From assembly GCA_017828835.1 (NCBI GenBank), contig JAGAEK010000151.1:1-14941 (forward strand): a stretch of 14,941 bases of DNA, given 5' to 3'. Shown here in pieces: positions 1 to 7,704 of this stretch. The notes beneath the pieces were generated by a model. The model made no database searches, was not told the origin of the DNA, and worked only from the letters and a program-made list of their open reading frames with translations. The position numbers were made by a program, and so were the translations under genes. Origin of the DNA: Oscillospiraceae bacterium (GTDB lineage: Bacteria > Bacillota > Clostridia > Oscillospirales > Ruminococcaceae). The first letter of the stretch is position 1. Each line of letters starts with the position of its first letter.

Positions 1-1104
1 TACGTCCATATACCGTTTTGCAAACGAAAATGCCCCTACTGCGATTTCTATTCCTCTCCCATATATCTTCCCGAAAAAGACGCCTATACCGACTGCATCG
101 TCTCTTCGATCGAAAAACACCGGAATAAAAATTTGACCGCCGACACTCTTTATTTCGGCGGCGGAACTCCGATACTGCTCGGATATCAGAACGTCTCAAA
201 AATAATATCTGCCTGCTCTGAAGTTTTCTCACTTGATATATCAAAATCCGAAATCACTCTCGAGGCGAATCCTGAATCCGTATCGGGATCCGAAATACGC
301 GATTTAGCTTTGTCCGGCGTTAACCGTATATCAATGGGATTGCAGTCGTCTTCTGCTCAGGAACTTAAATCTCTCGGCAGAAATCATTCGGCTCAGGACG
401 TAAAACGAGCTGTCGGATTTGTAAAATCAGCCGGAATAACGAATTTTTCGCTCGATATCATGCTAGGTATACCTGGTCAGACGGTCGGCTCGGCGATAGC
501 TTCCGCCGAATACTGCCTTTCGCTCGGGGCGCCGCATATCTCCGCTTACATGTTAAAAACAGAGCCGGATACTCCTTTTTATTCCCTCGCCCCTTCTTTG
601 GATATACCAGACGACGACACTACTGCCGACATATACGAAGCCGTAAGCGACAGACTGCGGAAAGAGGGTTACAACAGATATGAGATCTCGAATTTTGCGC
701 TGCCCGGTTTTGAAAGCGCTCATAATCTGAAATACTGGAACTGCGAGGAATATTTGGGATTCGGTCCGTCCGCTCACTCTTTTTTAAACGGGAAACGCTT
801 TTTCTATCCGCGCGACTTTGATAATTTCATATCGTCGCAAGGACTTTGTGAGCCGCAGTTTGATTCGGAGGGCGGCGGCGCCGACGAATTTATCATGCTT
901 CGGCTGCGTCTGCAGAACGGTTTTTCTCTTGCCGAGCTATCTGAAAAATATCCCGGGTATCCGTCCGCTGAATCTGAAAAAATCGTTTCTTCCGCCAAAA
1001 AGTACTCCGCTCTCGGACTCGTCAATTTCGACGGAAATAAAATTTCATTGACCGACAGAGGTGTTCTCGTCTCAAATTCCGTCATTGCGGGCATTATTCC
1101 TTAA
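1..1104 (+). CDS. hemW: HemW, radical SAM heme chaperone (5'-truncated)
   Basis: The gene is open from base 1 to the TAA at 1102-1104, giving 367 visible residues; only the first few codons appear to lie outside the window. The fragment begins YVHIPFCKRKCPYCDF, with the radical SAM cluster cysteines at residues 7, 11 and 14 (Cx3Cx2C followed by D-F). HemN-type coproporphyrinogen dehydrogenases instead have a fourth cysteine there. A GGGTP SAM-binding motif lies at 53-57. The HemW-specific HNxxYW motif is present as HNLKYW at 241-246, followed by GFGPSAHSF. The C-terminal 90 or so residues match the HemN_C winged-helix domain. HemW family members bind heme and a 4Fe-4S cluster and deliver heme to apoproteins; many are misannotated as oxygen-independent coproporphyrinogen oxidase. 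The neighbours do not bear on heme metabolism. No clear terminator follows it. Confidence 0.93.
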   Translation, partial: YVHIPFCKRKCPYCDFYSSPIYLPEKDAYTDCIVSSIEKHRNKNLTADTLYFGGGTPILLGYQNVSKIISACSEVFSLDISKSEITLEANPESVSGSEIRDLALSGVNRISMGLQSSSAQELKSLGRNHSAQDVKRAVGFVKSAGITNFSLDIMLGIPGQTVGSAIASAEYCLSLGAPHISAYMLKTEPDTPFYSLAPSLDIPDDDTTADIYEAVSDRLRKEGYNRYEISNFALPGFESAHNLKYWNCEEYLGFGPSAHSFLNGKRFFYPRDFDNFISSQGLCEPQFDSEGGGADEFIMLRLRLQNGFSLAELSEKYPGYPSAESEKIVSSAKKYSALGLVNFDGNKISLTDRGVLVSNSVIAGIIP

Positions 1105-1135
1105 AATTTTATTTCCCGATTTTTCTACGCAGTGC

Positions 1136-1164
1136 TTGCATTCAAAAGACAGAAATGATATATT
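1136..1164 (+). promoter_or_regulatory. Predicted sigma-A promoter of the V-ATPase operon
   Basis: TTGCAT at 1136-1141 is separated by 17 bases from TATATT at 1159-1164, and TGA at 1156-1158 supplies an extended -10 element (TGnTATATT). The start of transcription would fall near 1171, giving a 5' leader of about 50 bases before the first ATPase gene. It is the best promoter-like sequence in the 116-base gap after hemW. Prediction by eye only. Confidence 0.6.
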
Positions 1165-1169
1165 TATAG

Positions 1170-1187
1170 AGTATATATAGATATACT
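1170..1187 (+). repeat. AT-rich inverted repeat in the operon leader
   Basis: AGTATAT (1170-1176) and ATATACT (1181-1187) are perfect inverted arms around the loop ATAG. The repeat starts almost at the predicted transcription start and is followed by a run of A and T bases (1188-1205). It could be a weak hairpin at the 5' end of the mRNA, an operator, or a chance feature of AT-rich DNA. The stem has only one G-C pair, so a strong terminator is unlikely. Confidence 0.3.
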
Positions 1188-1220
1188 ATTTTAAAAAATT
1201 TTTTTAGGCGGCGATAATTT

Positions 1221-1535
1221 ATGCTGGATGTTATCAATACGATCCTTGACTTTGAAAAACAAGCCGAAGGAATCAAAGCCGAAGCTTCAGAAGAAGCCCG
1301 TAAGATACTGAAGGACGCTTCTCTGTCAGCTTCCTCGATTATTGAGACCGGCCGTATTTCCGCGGCACAGGAGGTTTCAAAAGTTATCAGCAGCGCTGAC
1401 GAGGATGCCGCTTACATAATTCGCAACGCCGAAATACAGGCGTCGAATCTTTCGGAAAACCTGTTGAAAAGTTCTTACGACAAAGTCAACTCCGCATCAG
1501 CTTTCATTGCCGAAAGGATCGTGAAAGGGTTATGA
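1221..1535 (+). CDS. ntpF: V-type ATPase peripheral-stalk small subunit (NtpF/AhaH, G/H-like)
   Basis: This is a 104-residue, strongly charged, Ala/Glu/Lys-rich protein with no membrane segment. It is predicted to be almost entirely helical and coiled coil (for example KQAEGIKAEASEEARKIL near the N-terminus). In bacterial V/A-ATPases the first gene of the operon encodes the small stalk subunit that pairs with subunit E, forming the E-G (E-H) peripheral stalks that link subunit I to the A3B3 head. Sequence alone identifies it weakly, because coiled coils look alike, but its size and position immediately before the subunit I gene match E. hirae ntpF. The ATG at 1221 has a weak AGGCGG ribosome binding site at 1206-1211. 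Its TGA overlaps the ATG of the next gene by 4 bases (ATGA). Confidence 0.8.
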   Translation: MLDVINTILDFEKQAEGIKAEASEEARKILKDASLSASSIIETGRISAAQEVSKVISSADEDAAYIIRNAEIQASNLSENLLKSSYDKVNSASAFIAERIVKGL

Positions 1536-3487
1536 TCGTAAAAATGACGCGGCTCGACGTTTATGCGATACGTTCCGAGCTTGAAAAACTGATCCGCGGT
1601 CTTTTGCGAAAAAAATGCGTACAGATAGACGATCCGGAGCTTCGTTCCGATTATTCTCAGTTAATGACCAAAGTTTCGAGGCTTCCGGACGATTCCGTCG
1701 CATTTGAAAGTGAACTTGCAAAAACAGAAGCGGCAATAAAAACGCTTTCTCCTTTTATTAAAAAAGGCGGGCTGTTCTCAAAAAAATATGAGTCCGACTT
1801 TTCCGTTCTCGAAGATGAAAGTAATATTGAAAAAGCTCTCGGTATAGTTTCCGAGGTCGAAGCGGCACAGAAAAAATTATCCGATTTGAGATCTGAAAAA
1901 AACCGCGTTTCGAATTCAATCTCGTCCGTATCTCCTTGGGTCTCATGCGACGTACCTCTCGATTTCACCGAATCCGAAACCGTTCGTGTCCTGCACGCGA
2001 TACTTCCCTCCGAATCCGACTTTACCGCGTTTTCGGAAAAATTCGAACAGGAAATACCTCAATCGGTCATATTTAAAATTTCTGAAGACAGTTATTCGAA
2101 ATACCTGTTGATCGTTTTCTCAAAATCATCCGAATCTGCCGCGGATGATATCCTGAAAGATTTCTCTGCGGTAAAAGCTTCGTTTTCGGGATTTTCGGGA
2201 CTTGCCTCCGAAGTATTCGCGCAGCTCGGAATCGACTCCGACCGGCTCGATTCCGAGCTTGAGACTGCCGAATCGGAATTTAAAGCACTTGCAGAAAAAT
2301 CCGAAACACTCAAAATCGGCTACGACTGTATAAAACTAAAATACGAACTTGCGAAAGCCCGCTTAAAAACGCTTTCGACCGACAGTTCGTTCGTTTTCTC
2401 CGGATGGGTACCGGAAGATAAACAAAAGAAGATCTCGGATTTTCTCGACGGATTCGACTGCTATTATGAGTTTCGCGCACCTGCTCCCGATGAAACCGCT
2501 CCCGTACTGATGAAAAACGGGCCGTGGGCGGAACCGTTCGAATCGATAACCGAAATGTACGGACTGCCTTCTCCGAGCGGAGTCGATCCCGATTTCCTTA
2601 TGGCTCCGTTTTTCTTCACGTTTTTCGGTATGATGCTTTCCGACGCCGGATACGGACTTATTCTTATTGTTGCTTCTCTGTTTGCGATGAAAAAAATGCA
2701 GCTGAAAGAATCAGCTAAAAAATTCATGAAACTCATTTTCTATTGCGGCATTTCAACCGTTATATGGGGCGCCATTTACGGCGGATGGTTCGGAAATCTG
2801 ATTCCTTCGGTCGCAAGTACGTTCTTCGGAAAAACGGTAACAGTACCCGCATTGATCGACCCTCTGACCGAACCTGTGAAAATACTTGTTATTTCCCTTA
2901 TATTCGGCGCCGTACATCTCTTCTGCGGAATGGGTATAAAGTTTTATATGCTTTGCAAAGCCGGACATTTTTGGGACGCTTTGTTCGATATCGGTTCATG
3001 GTATCTCATATTATTGGGGCTCGGCGCTCTTGTGCTCGGCGGGATCGCCGCATCGATCGGTAAAATCGCCGCAATAGTCGGCGCCGCAACTTTGATCCTG
3101 ACACAGGGCAGACACGAGAAAAAATTCTTCAAAAAAATCACAAAAGGTCTTTTGAGCTTATACGATATTACAAGTTATACGTCGGATCTGCTTTCATATT
3201 CACGTATCCTCGCACTCGGAATGGCGACCGGAGTTATCGCGACCGTCGTCAACACGATCGCAACGCTTTTCGGATCCGGAATAGTATCGGCAATACTGTT
3301 TATCGTTATTTTCGTGCTCGGACATCTTCTCAATCTCGCGATCAACGCTCTCGGCTCCTACGTTCATTCGTCAAGACTGCAGTACGTTGAATTTTTCGGA
3401 AAGTTTTATGAAGGAGGAGGAAAACCTTTCTCCCCTCTTAAACCTGATACAAAATACACTTTCTTTATAAACAAGGAGGATAATTAA
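1532..3487 (+). CDS. ntpI: V-type ATP synthase subunit I (membrane stator, a-subunit)
   Basis: A 651-residue protein with the normal two-part layout of the family. Residues 1 to about 350 form a soluble, coiled-coil-rich cytoplasmic arm. Residues from about 360 to 640 hold roughly seven or eight hydrophobic helices. Subunit I forms the ion half-channels against the K ring and anchors the peripheral stalks. The essential stator arginine is in the conserved stretch SDLLSYSRILALG (Arg558), and a second conserved arginine is in SSRLQYVEFF (Arg615). The ATG at 1532 gives MIVKM, a common start in this family. It overlaps the previous gene by 4 bases, with AAAGG-type pairing upstream; the ATG at 1544 is a less likely alternative. 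One base separates its TAA from the proteolipid gene. Confidence 0.95.
   Translation: MIVKMTRLDVYAIRSELEKLIRGLLRKKCVQIDDPELRSDYSQLMTKVSRLPDDSVAFESELAKTEAAIKTLSPFIKKGGLFSKKYESDFSVLEDESNIEKALGIVSEVEAAQKKLSDLRSEKNRVSNSISSVSPWVSCDVPLDFTESETVRVLHAILPSESDFTAFSEKFEQEIPQSVIFKISEDSYSKYLLIVFSKSSESAADDILKDFSAVKASFSGFSGLASEVFAQLGIDSDRLDSELETAESEFKALAEKSETLKIGYDCIKLKYELAKARLKTLSTDSSFVFSGWVPEDKQKKISDFLDGFDCYYEFRAPAPDETAPVLMKNGPWAEPFESITEMYGLPSPSGVDPDFLMAPFFFTFFGMMLSDAGYGLILIVASLFAMKKMQLKESAKKFMKLIFYCGISTVIWGAIYGGWFGNLIPSVASTFFGKTVTVPALIDPLTEPVKILVISLIFGAVHLFCGMGIKFYMLCKAGHFWDALFDIGSWYLILLGLGALVLGGIAASIGKIAAIVGAATLILTQGRHEKKFFKKITKGLLSLYDITSYTSDLLSYSRILALGMATGVIATVVNTIATLFGSGIVSAILFIVIFVLGHLLNLAINALGSYVHSSRLQYVEFFGKFYEGGGKPFSPLKPDTKYTFFINKEDN
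3473..3479 (+). promoter_or_regulatory. Strong ribosome binding site of the proteolipid gene
   Basis: A consensus AAGGAGG lies nine bases before the ATG at 3489, inside the last codons of ntpI. It is the strongest site between neighbouring genes in this operon together with the one at 7684-7690 before ntpB. A strong site fits the need for many K copies per complex (ten in the E. hirae ring). Confidence 0.75.
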
Positions 3488-3488
3488 A

Positions 3489-3974
3489 ATGATTGGTGAA
3501 TTACTTACAAACGGAAATTTTCTGACCTGTCTCGGAGTCGCTGTCGCGGTAGTCTTTTCAGGAATAGGTTCTGCAAGAGGAGTCGGAATAGCAGGAGAAG
3601 CCGCCTCGGGAGTAATTTCCGAAGATCCCGATAAATTCGGTCAGCTTCTTATATTGCAGGCACTTCCCGGAACCCAGGGTATATACGGTTTCCTTATCGG
3701 ATTCCTTATCATGCTGTTTTCGGGGATCATGGGCGGAGATATGAACGTTTCGACTCAAGCGGGCGCCTACGCTCTTCTATGTGCTCTTCCCGTCGGATTT
3801 GTCGGACTTTTGTCCGGTATCGCACAAGGCAGAGTTGCCGCCGCAGGCGTTGAAATCGTTGCAAAACGTCCCGGAGAGCTTGCAAAAGCCATCGTTTCCG
3901 CAGCTCTCGTCGAAACCTATGCTATCCTCGCGTTCCTTGTTTCCGTACTTATTCTTATCAACATCCAATTCTGA
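3489..3974 (+). CDS. ntpK: V-type ATP synthase subunit K (rotor-ring proteolipid, probable Na+ type)
   Basis: A 161-residue hydrophobic protein made of two fused helical hairpins (four membrane helices), the size of E. hirae NtpK rather than the single-hairpin 8-kDa F-type c-subunit. The first hairpin has LILQALPGTQGIYGF with glutamine where a carboxylate might be expected. The second has the ion-carrying glutamate, Glu142, in LVETYAIL. Aligned by eye with E. hirae NtpK, the sodium ligands Leu61, Thr64, Gln65, Gln110 and Glu139 correspond to Leu59, Thr62, Gln63, Gln113 and Glu142, and Tyr68 corresponds to Tyr66. With one carboxylate per four helices, the ring has few ions per turn relative to helix number, as in E. 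hirae. It follows ntpI by one base and has its own strong ribosome binding site. Confidence 0.96.
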   Translation: MIGELLTNGNFLTCLGVAVAVVFSGIGSARGVGIAGEAASGVISEDPDKFGQLLILQALPGTQGIYGFLIGFLIMLFSGIMGGDMNVSTQAGAYALLCALPVGFVGLLSGIAQGRVAAAGVEIVAKRPGELAKAIVSAALVETYAILAFLVSVLILINIQF

Positions 3975-3988
3975 TCGGAGGCTCAGCC

Positions 3989-4579
3989 GTGAACGGACTG
4001 AATAATATCACCGAAAAAATTCTCTCGGATGCCCGTGAACGTGCGGACATCATTATCAAAGAAGCTCGGCAGCAGGCGTCTGAAATAATCGCGGATGCAG
4101 AAAAAACTGCCGAAAACAACAGAGCCGAGATGCTGAAAAAAGCCGAAAGCGACGCAAAAGCCATAAAAACCCGAGCGTCTTCCCAGGCAAACATGATGCT
4201 GCGCGGCGCGTCTCTTTCCGCTCGCCGCAAATGTCTCGACAACGCTTTTTCAGGCGCCGTCAACAAGCTTTGCGAACTCGACGACAAAGCGTATATAGAA
4301 TTTGCCGCATCGCTTATCGCCGATCTGAGAACCGAAGACGCGGAGCTTATTCTTAATGCCGAAGATGCAAAAAGAGTAGGCGACGCTATGATAAAACGCG
4401 CCGTCGAGTTATCTCCGGAAAAATCGGCATCGCTCATACTTTCAAAAGATCACGGAAATTTCCGCGGCGGATTTATTCTCAAAGAAGGGGATATTTATTC
4501 CAACTGTACCTTTGAAACTCTTGTTCAAAGTTCCCGTGATAAGCTTGAATCGGAAACGGCATCTATTATTTTCGGATAG
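3989..4579 (+). CDS. ntpE: V-type ATP synthase subunit E (peripheral stalk)
   Basis: A 196-residue protein with a long N-terminal charged helix (residues 1 to about 80, repeats such as EARQQASEIIADAEKTAE) that would pair with the NtpF product, followed by a globular C-terminal domain. The near-terminal stretch GGFILKEGDIYSNCTFETL is the hallmark of subunit E, which docks on top of the A3B3 head. The gene starts with GTG at 3989, preceded by CGGAGG at 3976-3981, 14 bases after the ntpK stop. There is no membrane segment. The length is normal for the family. It ends 11 bases before the subunit C gene. Confidence 0.92.
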   Translation: MNGLNNITEKILSDARERADIIIKEARQQASEIIADAEKTAENNRAEMLKKAESDAKAIKTRASSQANMMLRGASLSARRKCLDNAFSGAVNKLCELDDKAYIEFAASLIADLRTEDAELILNAEDAKRVGDAMIKRAVELSPEKSASLILSKDHGNFRGGFILKEGDIYSNCTFETLVQSSRDKLESETASIIFG

Positions 4580-4590
4580 GGGGCACGATT

Positions 4591-5592
4591 TTGAAGCAGC
4601 TTAAGGACACATATTATCTTAAAGCTACCGGAAGGATCAGTGCACTCGAAACCCGTCTCTGTTCTGATTCAGATTACAGGCGCATGATATCCTCAAAAAC
4701 AGCTGAAGAAGCGTATAAGCTTTGGGCTGACAGAAATCCGTCACGCAGCCTGCCTTTTTCCGATTGCGAGACTGCGTTTTCGGCCGATATGCTCGAAACT
4801 TATAAACTTATCGATTCTTTGACCGGCAATATCGGTATTTCAAACGTCTTTCGTTTTAAATACGATGCGCTGAATTTGAAAACACTTGTAAAGTCCGATT
4901 TTTCCGGTTCTTCATTCGACGGAGCGGTATCACCGCTCGGAAATATCGAGTTTAAAAAACTCGCGTCCGCTTTTAAAGAAAACCGACTCTCTTCGCTGCC
5001 TCTTCCTAAAAAACTTACGGATTCCGCGATCCTTGCAAAAGAGGTACTTTCAAAATCTTCCGATCCTCAAAAGGTCGATATTTTGATCGACAAAGCGGCT
5101 TTGGAGTCGATGGCGGAATATTCGTCGAAATTTGAAAACGGGTTTATCAGCTCCGTATCGGAAGCGATAATAGACACGTCGAACATCAGAACGTTTATCA
5201 GAGTTAAAAAACTCGGAAGATCAGCCGCGTTTTTGGAAAACGTGCTTGCACTCGGCGGAACGATCGCTCCCGACAGAATCAAAAACTGTTTTAATTCTTA
5301 CGACGAATTTTTTGCTCTGCTTGAGCGTTCGCGCTACGGCTCCGTACTTTCGGAAGGCTTCGATTCCCTTCGCTCCGGAACGTCGCTTACAAAATTTGAG
5401 AATCTTTGCGACCGTATCATCCTCAAAACGATCGATAAAGCGAAATACGTTTCATTTGGTATCGAACCGGTAGTCGCATACATAATCAAAAAAGAATACG
5501 AGATCAAAAACGTCCGTATCATAACAAAATCGAAAAAATCCTCTCTCCCGCCTGAAAATATCGAAGAAAGGGTGAGATTCTTTGAAATCTAA
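4591..5592 (+). CDS. ntpC: V-type ATP synthase subunit C (rotor socket)
   Basis: A 333-residue soluble protein of the subunit C/d family. This is the funnel-shaped connector between the D-F shaft and the proteolipid ring. The N-terminus, YLKATGRISALETRL, matches the usual family start (aromatic, Ala, Arg, then ALE-RL), and the C-terminal EPVVAYIIKKEYEIKNVRII matches the usual end. The start is TTG at 4591, supported by AGGGGG at 4578-4583 seven bases upstream; no ATG or GTG nearby would preserve the conserved N-terminus. The 3' end overlaps the next gene by 11 bases. This subunit is less conserved than A or B, so the family ends and gene order carry much of the assignment. Confidence 0.92.
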   Translation: MKQLKDTYYLKATGRISALETRLCSDSDYRRMISSKTAEEAYKLWADRNPSRSLPFSDCETAFSADMLETYKLIDSLTGNIGISNVFRFKYDALNLKTLVKSDFSGSSFDGAVSPLGNIEFKKLASAFKENRLSSLPLPKKLTDSAILAKEVLSKSSDPQKVDILIDKAALESMAEYSSKFENGFISSVSEAIIDTSNIRTFIRVKKLGRSAAFLENVLALGGTIAPDRIKNCFNSYDEFFALLERSRYGSVLSEGFDSLRSGTSLTKFENLCDRIILKTIDKAKYVSFGIEPVVAYIIKKEYEIKNVRIITKSKKSSLPPENIEERVRFFEI

Positions 5593-5908
5593 AATAGCCG
5601 TAATAGGCGACAATGAAAGCGTTATCGGATTTAAAGCGATCGGTTTCGACACCTTTTCGCCGGAAGACGATTCTCCCGAATCCGCAAAAAAACTTCTGCG
5701 CACCGTCGCAAACGACTACGGCATCATATTCGTCACTGAACAAACATTTTCAAAAACGTCTGAGATCATCGAACGATATAAAGACGCTCCGTATCCCGCG
5801 ATCATTCCCATACCCGGGAAAGAAGGTCCGACAGGTCTCGGTCTTTCGAACGTAAAACACAGCGTCGAAAGAGCTGTCGGCGCGGATATACTTTTTAATA
5901 ATCAGTAA
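5582..5908 (+). CDS. ntpG: V-type ATP synthase subunit F (NtpG, central stalk)
   Basis: A 108-residue protein with the family signature at both ends: KIAVIGDNESVIGFKAIGF at the N-terminus and IPIPGKEGPTGLGL followed by a C-terminal helix. Subunit F is a small Rossmann-like protein that binds subunit D in the central rotor and can modulate ATPase activity. The start is TTG at 5582, which lies inside the last codons of ntpC, an 11-base overlap. An AAAGGGTG ribosome-binding-like stretch precedes it at about 5567-5575. The overlap suggests that translation depends on ribosomes finishing ntpC. In E. hirae naming this gene is ntpG, which should not be confused with the eukaryotic G subunit. Confidence 0.93.
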   Translation: MKSKIAVIGDNESVIGFKAIGFDTFSPEDDSPESAKKLLRTVANDYGIIFVTEQTFSKTSEIIERYKDAPYPAIIPIPGKEGPTGLGLSNVKHSVERAVGADILFNNQ

Positions 5909-5925
5909 AGTTAGCAGGTGATTTT

Positions 5926-7704
5926 GTGAATCAAAGTAAAGGCTCAATAGTTAAAGTCGCCGGTCCTCTGATCGTTGCGGAGGGTATGCGTGACGCCAAT
6001 ATGTTTGACGTTGTGCACGTCGGTGAGCAAAAACTTATCGGTGAAATAATAGAAATGCGCGGCGACAAAGCTTCAATTCAGGTCTACGAAGAAACTTCCG
6101 GTATCGGAAAGGGAAACGAAGTCATATCGACCGGCGCACCTCTTTCGGCAGAGCTTGCCCCCGGATTGCTCACGACGATATTCGACGGTATACAGCGTCC
6201 CCTCGAAAAGATAAAAAGTATATCCGGAAGCAATATCGCAAGAGGTGTTTCCGTTACTTCTCTTGATCACGAAAAGCTTTGGGAGTTTCATCCGACCGTC
6301 TCGGTCGGAGATAAAGTCACCGCAGGAGACTCTATCGGTTGGGTCCAGGAAACTTCCATCATAAAACATAAAATACTCGTCCCATTCGGAATATCCGGAG
6401 AGATCCTGTCCGTTTCGGAAGGAGAATTTACGATAGTCGACGATATCGCCGAAATCAAAGCCGAAGACGACTCGATAAAAAAAATACAGATGCTTCAAAA
6501 ATGGCCCGTACGCCGTCAGCGTCCGTTCAAAACAAAACTCTCGCCCGAAACTCCGATGATAACCGGTCAGCGCGTTATCGATACCCTTTTTCCGATAATG
6601 AAAGGCGGTACCGCCGCCATCCCCGGTCCTTTCGGAAGCGGTAAAACCGTAGTTCAGCATCAGCTTGCAAAGTGGTCGGACGTTGATATCGTCGTTTATA
6701 TCGGATGCGGCGAACGCGGAAACGAAATGACCGACGTTCTTCATGAATTTCCAGAACTCAAAGATCCCCGTTCCGGAGAATCCCTCATGTTCAGAACGGT
6801 ACTTATCGCAAACACCTCAGATATGCCCGTTGCCGCGCGTGAAGCGTCTATCTACACCGGTATCACAATAGCTGAATATTTCAGAGATATGGGCTATTCC
6901 GTTGCGATAATGGCCGACTCCACCTCAAGATGGGCGGAAGCGTTGAGAGAAATGTCAGGAAGACTTGAAGAAATGCCCGGCGAAGAAGGTTACCCGGCAT
7001 ACCTGACGTCAAGACTTGCACAGTTTTATGAGCGTGCCGGAAAGGTCATATGCCTCGGAAGCGACGACAAGATCGGATCTTTGACCGCTATCGGTGCCGT
7101 TTCCCCGGCGGGAGGAGATATCTCGGATCCCGTAGTACAAGCCACACTGCGTATAGTTAAGGTTTTCTGGGGTCTTGATTCCTCGCTCGCTTACCGCAGA
7201 CATTTCCCCTCTATAAACTGGCTGACGAGTTATTCTCTTTATATCGATAATGCAGACGCCTGGAATAACAAAAATATATCTCCCGTTTGGTCCGAATACC
7301 GCAGAAAATTTATGCATCTGCTTCAGCAGGAAGCCGAACTTGAAGAAATAGTAAAGCTTGTCGGATACGATTCTCTTTCCGCTCCCGACGTGCTCGTTCT
7401 TGAGGTCGCGCGTTCAATAAGAGAAGATTTTCTGCAGCAGGACGCATTCGACGATGTCGACAACTATGCTTCCGGTAAAAAGCAGTTCGGTATCGCCAAT
7501 ATCATCCTCGAATTTTTCGAAAAATCGAAACAAGCTTTAGCTGAAGGCGCAAATATCAAAACAATATCAAATCTCCCGGCAAGAGAACTTATTGCCCGTG
7601 CAAAATACATTCAGGAAGCCGAAATAGATTCATACCTTGCAGACGTTTCCGCAGCACTCGACGAACAGCTCTCTGCCGCCGCTAAGGAGGATTCAGCGAA
7701 ATGA
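5926..7704 (+). CDS. ntpA: V-type ATP synthase catalytic subunit A
   Basis: A 592-residue catalytic subunit of the A3B3 head. The Walker A motif GPFGSGKT is at 234-241 (Lys240). The catalytic glutamate is Glu263 in GCGERGNEM, next to Arg264. These match E. hirae NtpA Lys238, Glu261 and Arg262 with an offset of two. The Walker B region is SVAIMADSTSRWAEALREM. The insert of about 90 residues before the P-loop, typical of V/A-type A subunits and absent from F-type beta, is present (VPFGISGEILSV and following). The start is GTG at 5926, with an AGCAGGTGAT site at 5913-5922, giving the expected N-terminus KGSIVKVAGPLIVAEGM. It follows ntpG by 17 bases and overlaps ntpB by 4 bases. Confidence 0.98.
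   Translation: MNQSKGSIVKVAGPLIVAEGMRDANMFDVVHVGEQKLIGEIIEMRGDKASIQVYEETSGIGKGNEVISTGAPLSAELAPGLLTTIFDGIQRPLEKIKSISGSNIARGVSVTSLDHEKLWEFHPTVSVGDKVTAGDSIGWVQETSIIKHKILVPFGISGEILSVSEGEFTIVDDIAEIKAEDDSIKKIQMLQKWPVRRQRPFKTKLSPETPMITGQRVIDTLFPIMKGGTAAIPGPFGSGKTVVQHQLAKWSDVDIVVYIGCGERGNEMTDVLHEFPELKDPRSGESLMFRTVLIANTSDMPVAAREASIYTGITIAEYFRDMGYSVAIMADSTSRWAEALREMSGRLEEMPGEEGYPAYLTSRLAQFYERAGKVICLGSDDKIGSLTAIGAVSPAGGDISDPVVQATLRIVKVFWGLDSSLAYRRHFPSINWLTSYSLYIDNADAWNNKNISPVWSEYRRKFMHLLQQEAELEEIVKLVGYDSLSAPDVLVLEVARSIREDFLQQDAFDDVDNYASGKKQFGIANIILEFFEKSKQALAEGANIKTISNLPARELIARAKYIQEAEIDSYLADVSAALDEQLSAAAKEDSAK

Noticed and set aside
133..1104. TTG at 133 as the start of a shorter hemW
   Set aside because: The frame stays open to base 1, and the upstream codons encode the essential radical SAM cysteines.
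1187..1205. A/T run (TATTTTAAAAAATTTTTTTA) as a terminator of hemW
   Set aside because: The self-complementary part has no G-C pairs, and it lies downstream of the predicted ATPase promoter, where a terminator would block the operon.
2743..3063. A plus-strand frame of 106 codons inside ntpI
   Set aside because: It is an alternative frame within the conserved membrane domain of ntpI, rich in arginine and without ribosome binding site or homology signal.
3958..4437. A 159-codon minus-strand frame, Ala/Ser-rich
   Set aside because: It is the complement of the coiled-coil codons of ntpE, which produce low-complexity Ala/Ser on the other strand.
6073..6744. A 223-codon open frame on the minus strand
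   Set aside because: It lies wholly inside ntpA, antisense to highly conserved motifs including the P-loop. It has no recognisable motif and is explained by the codon choice of ntpA.
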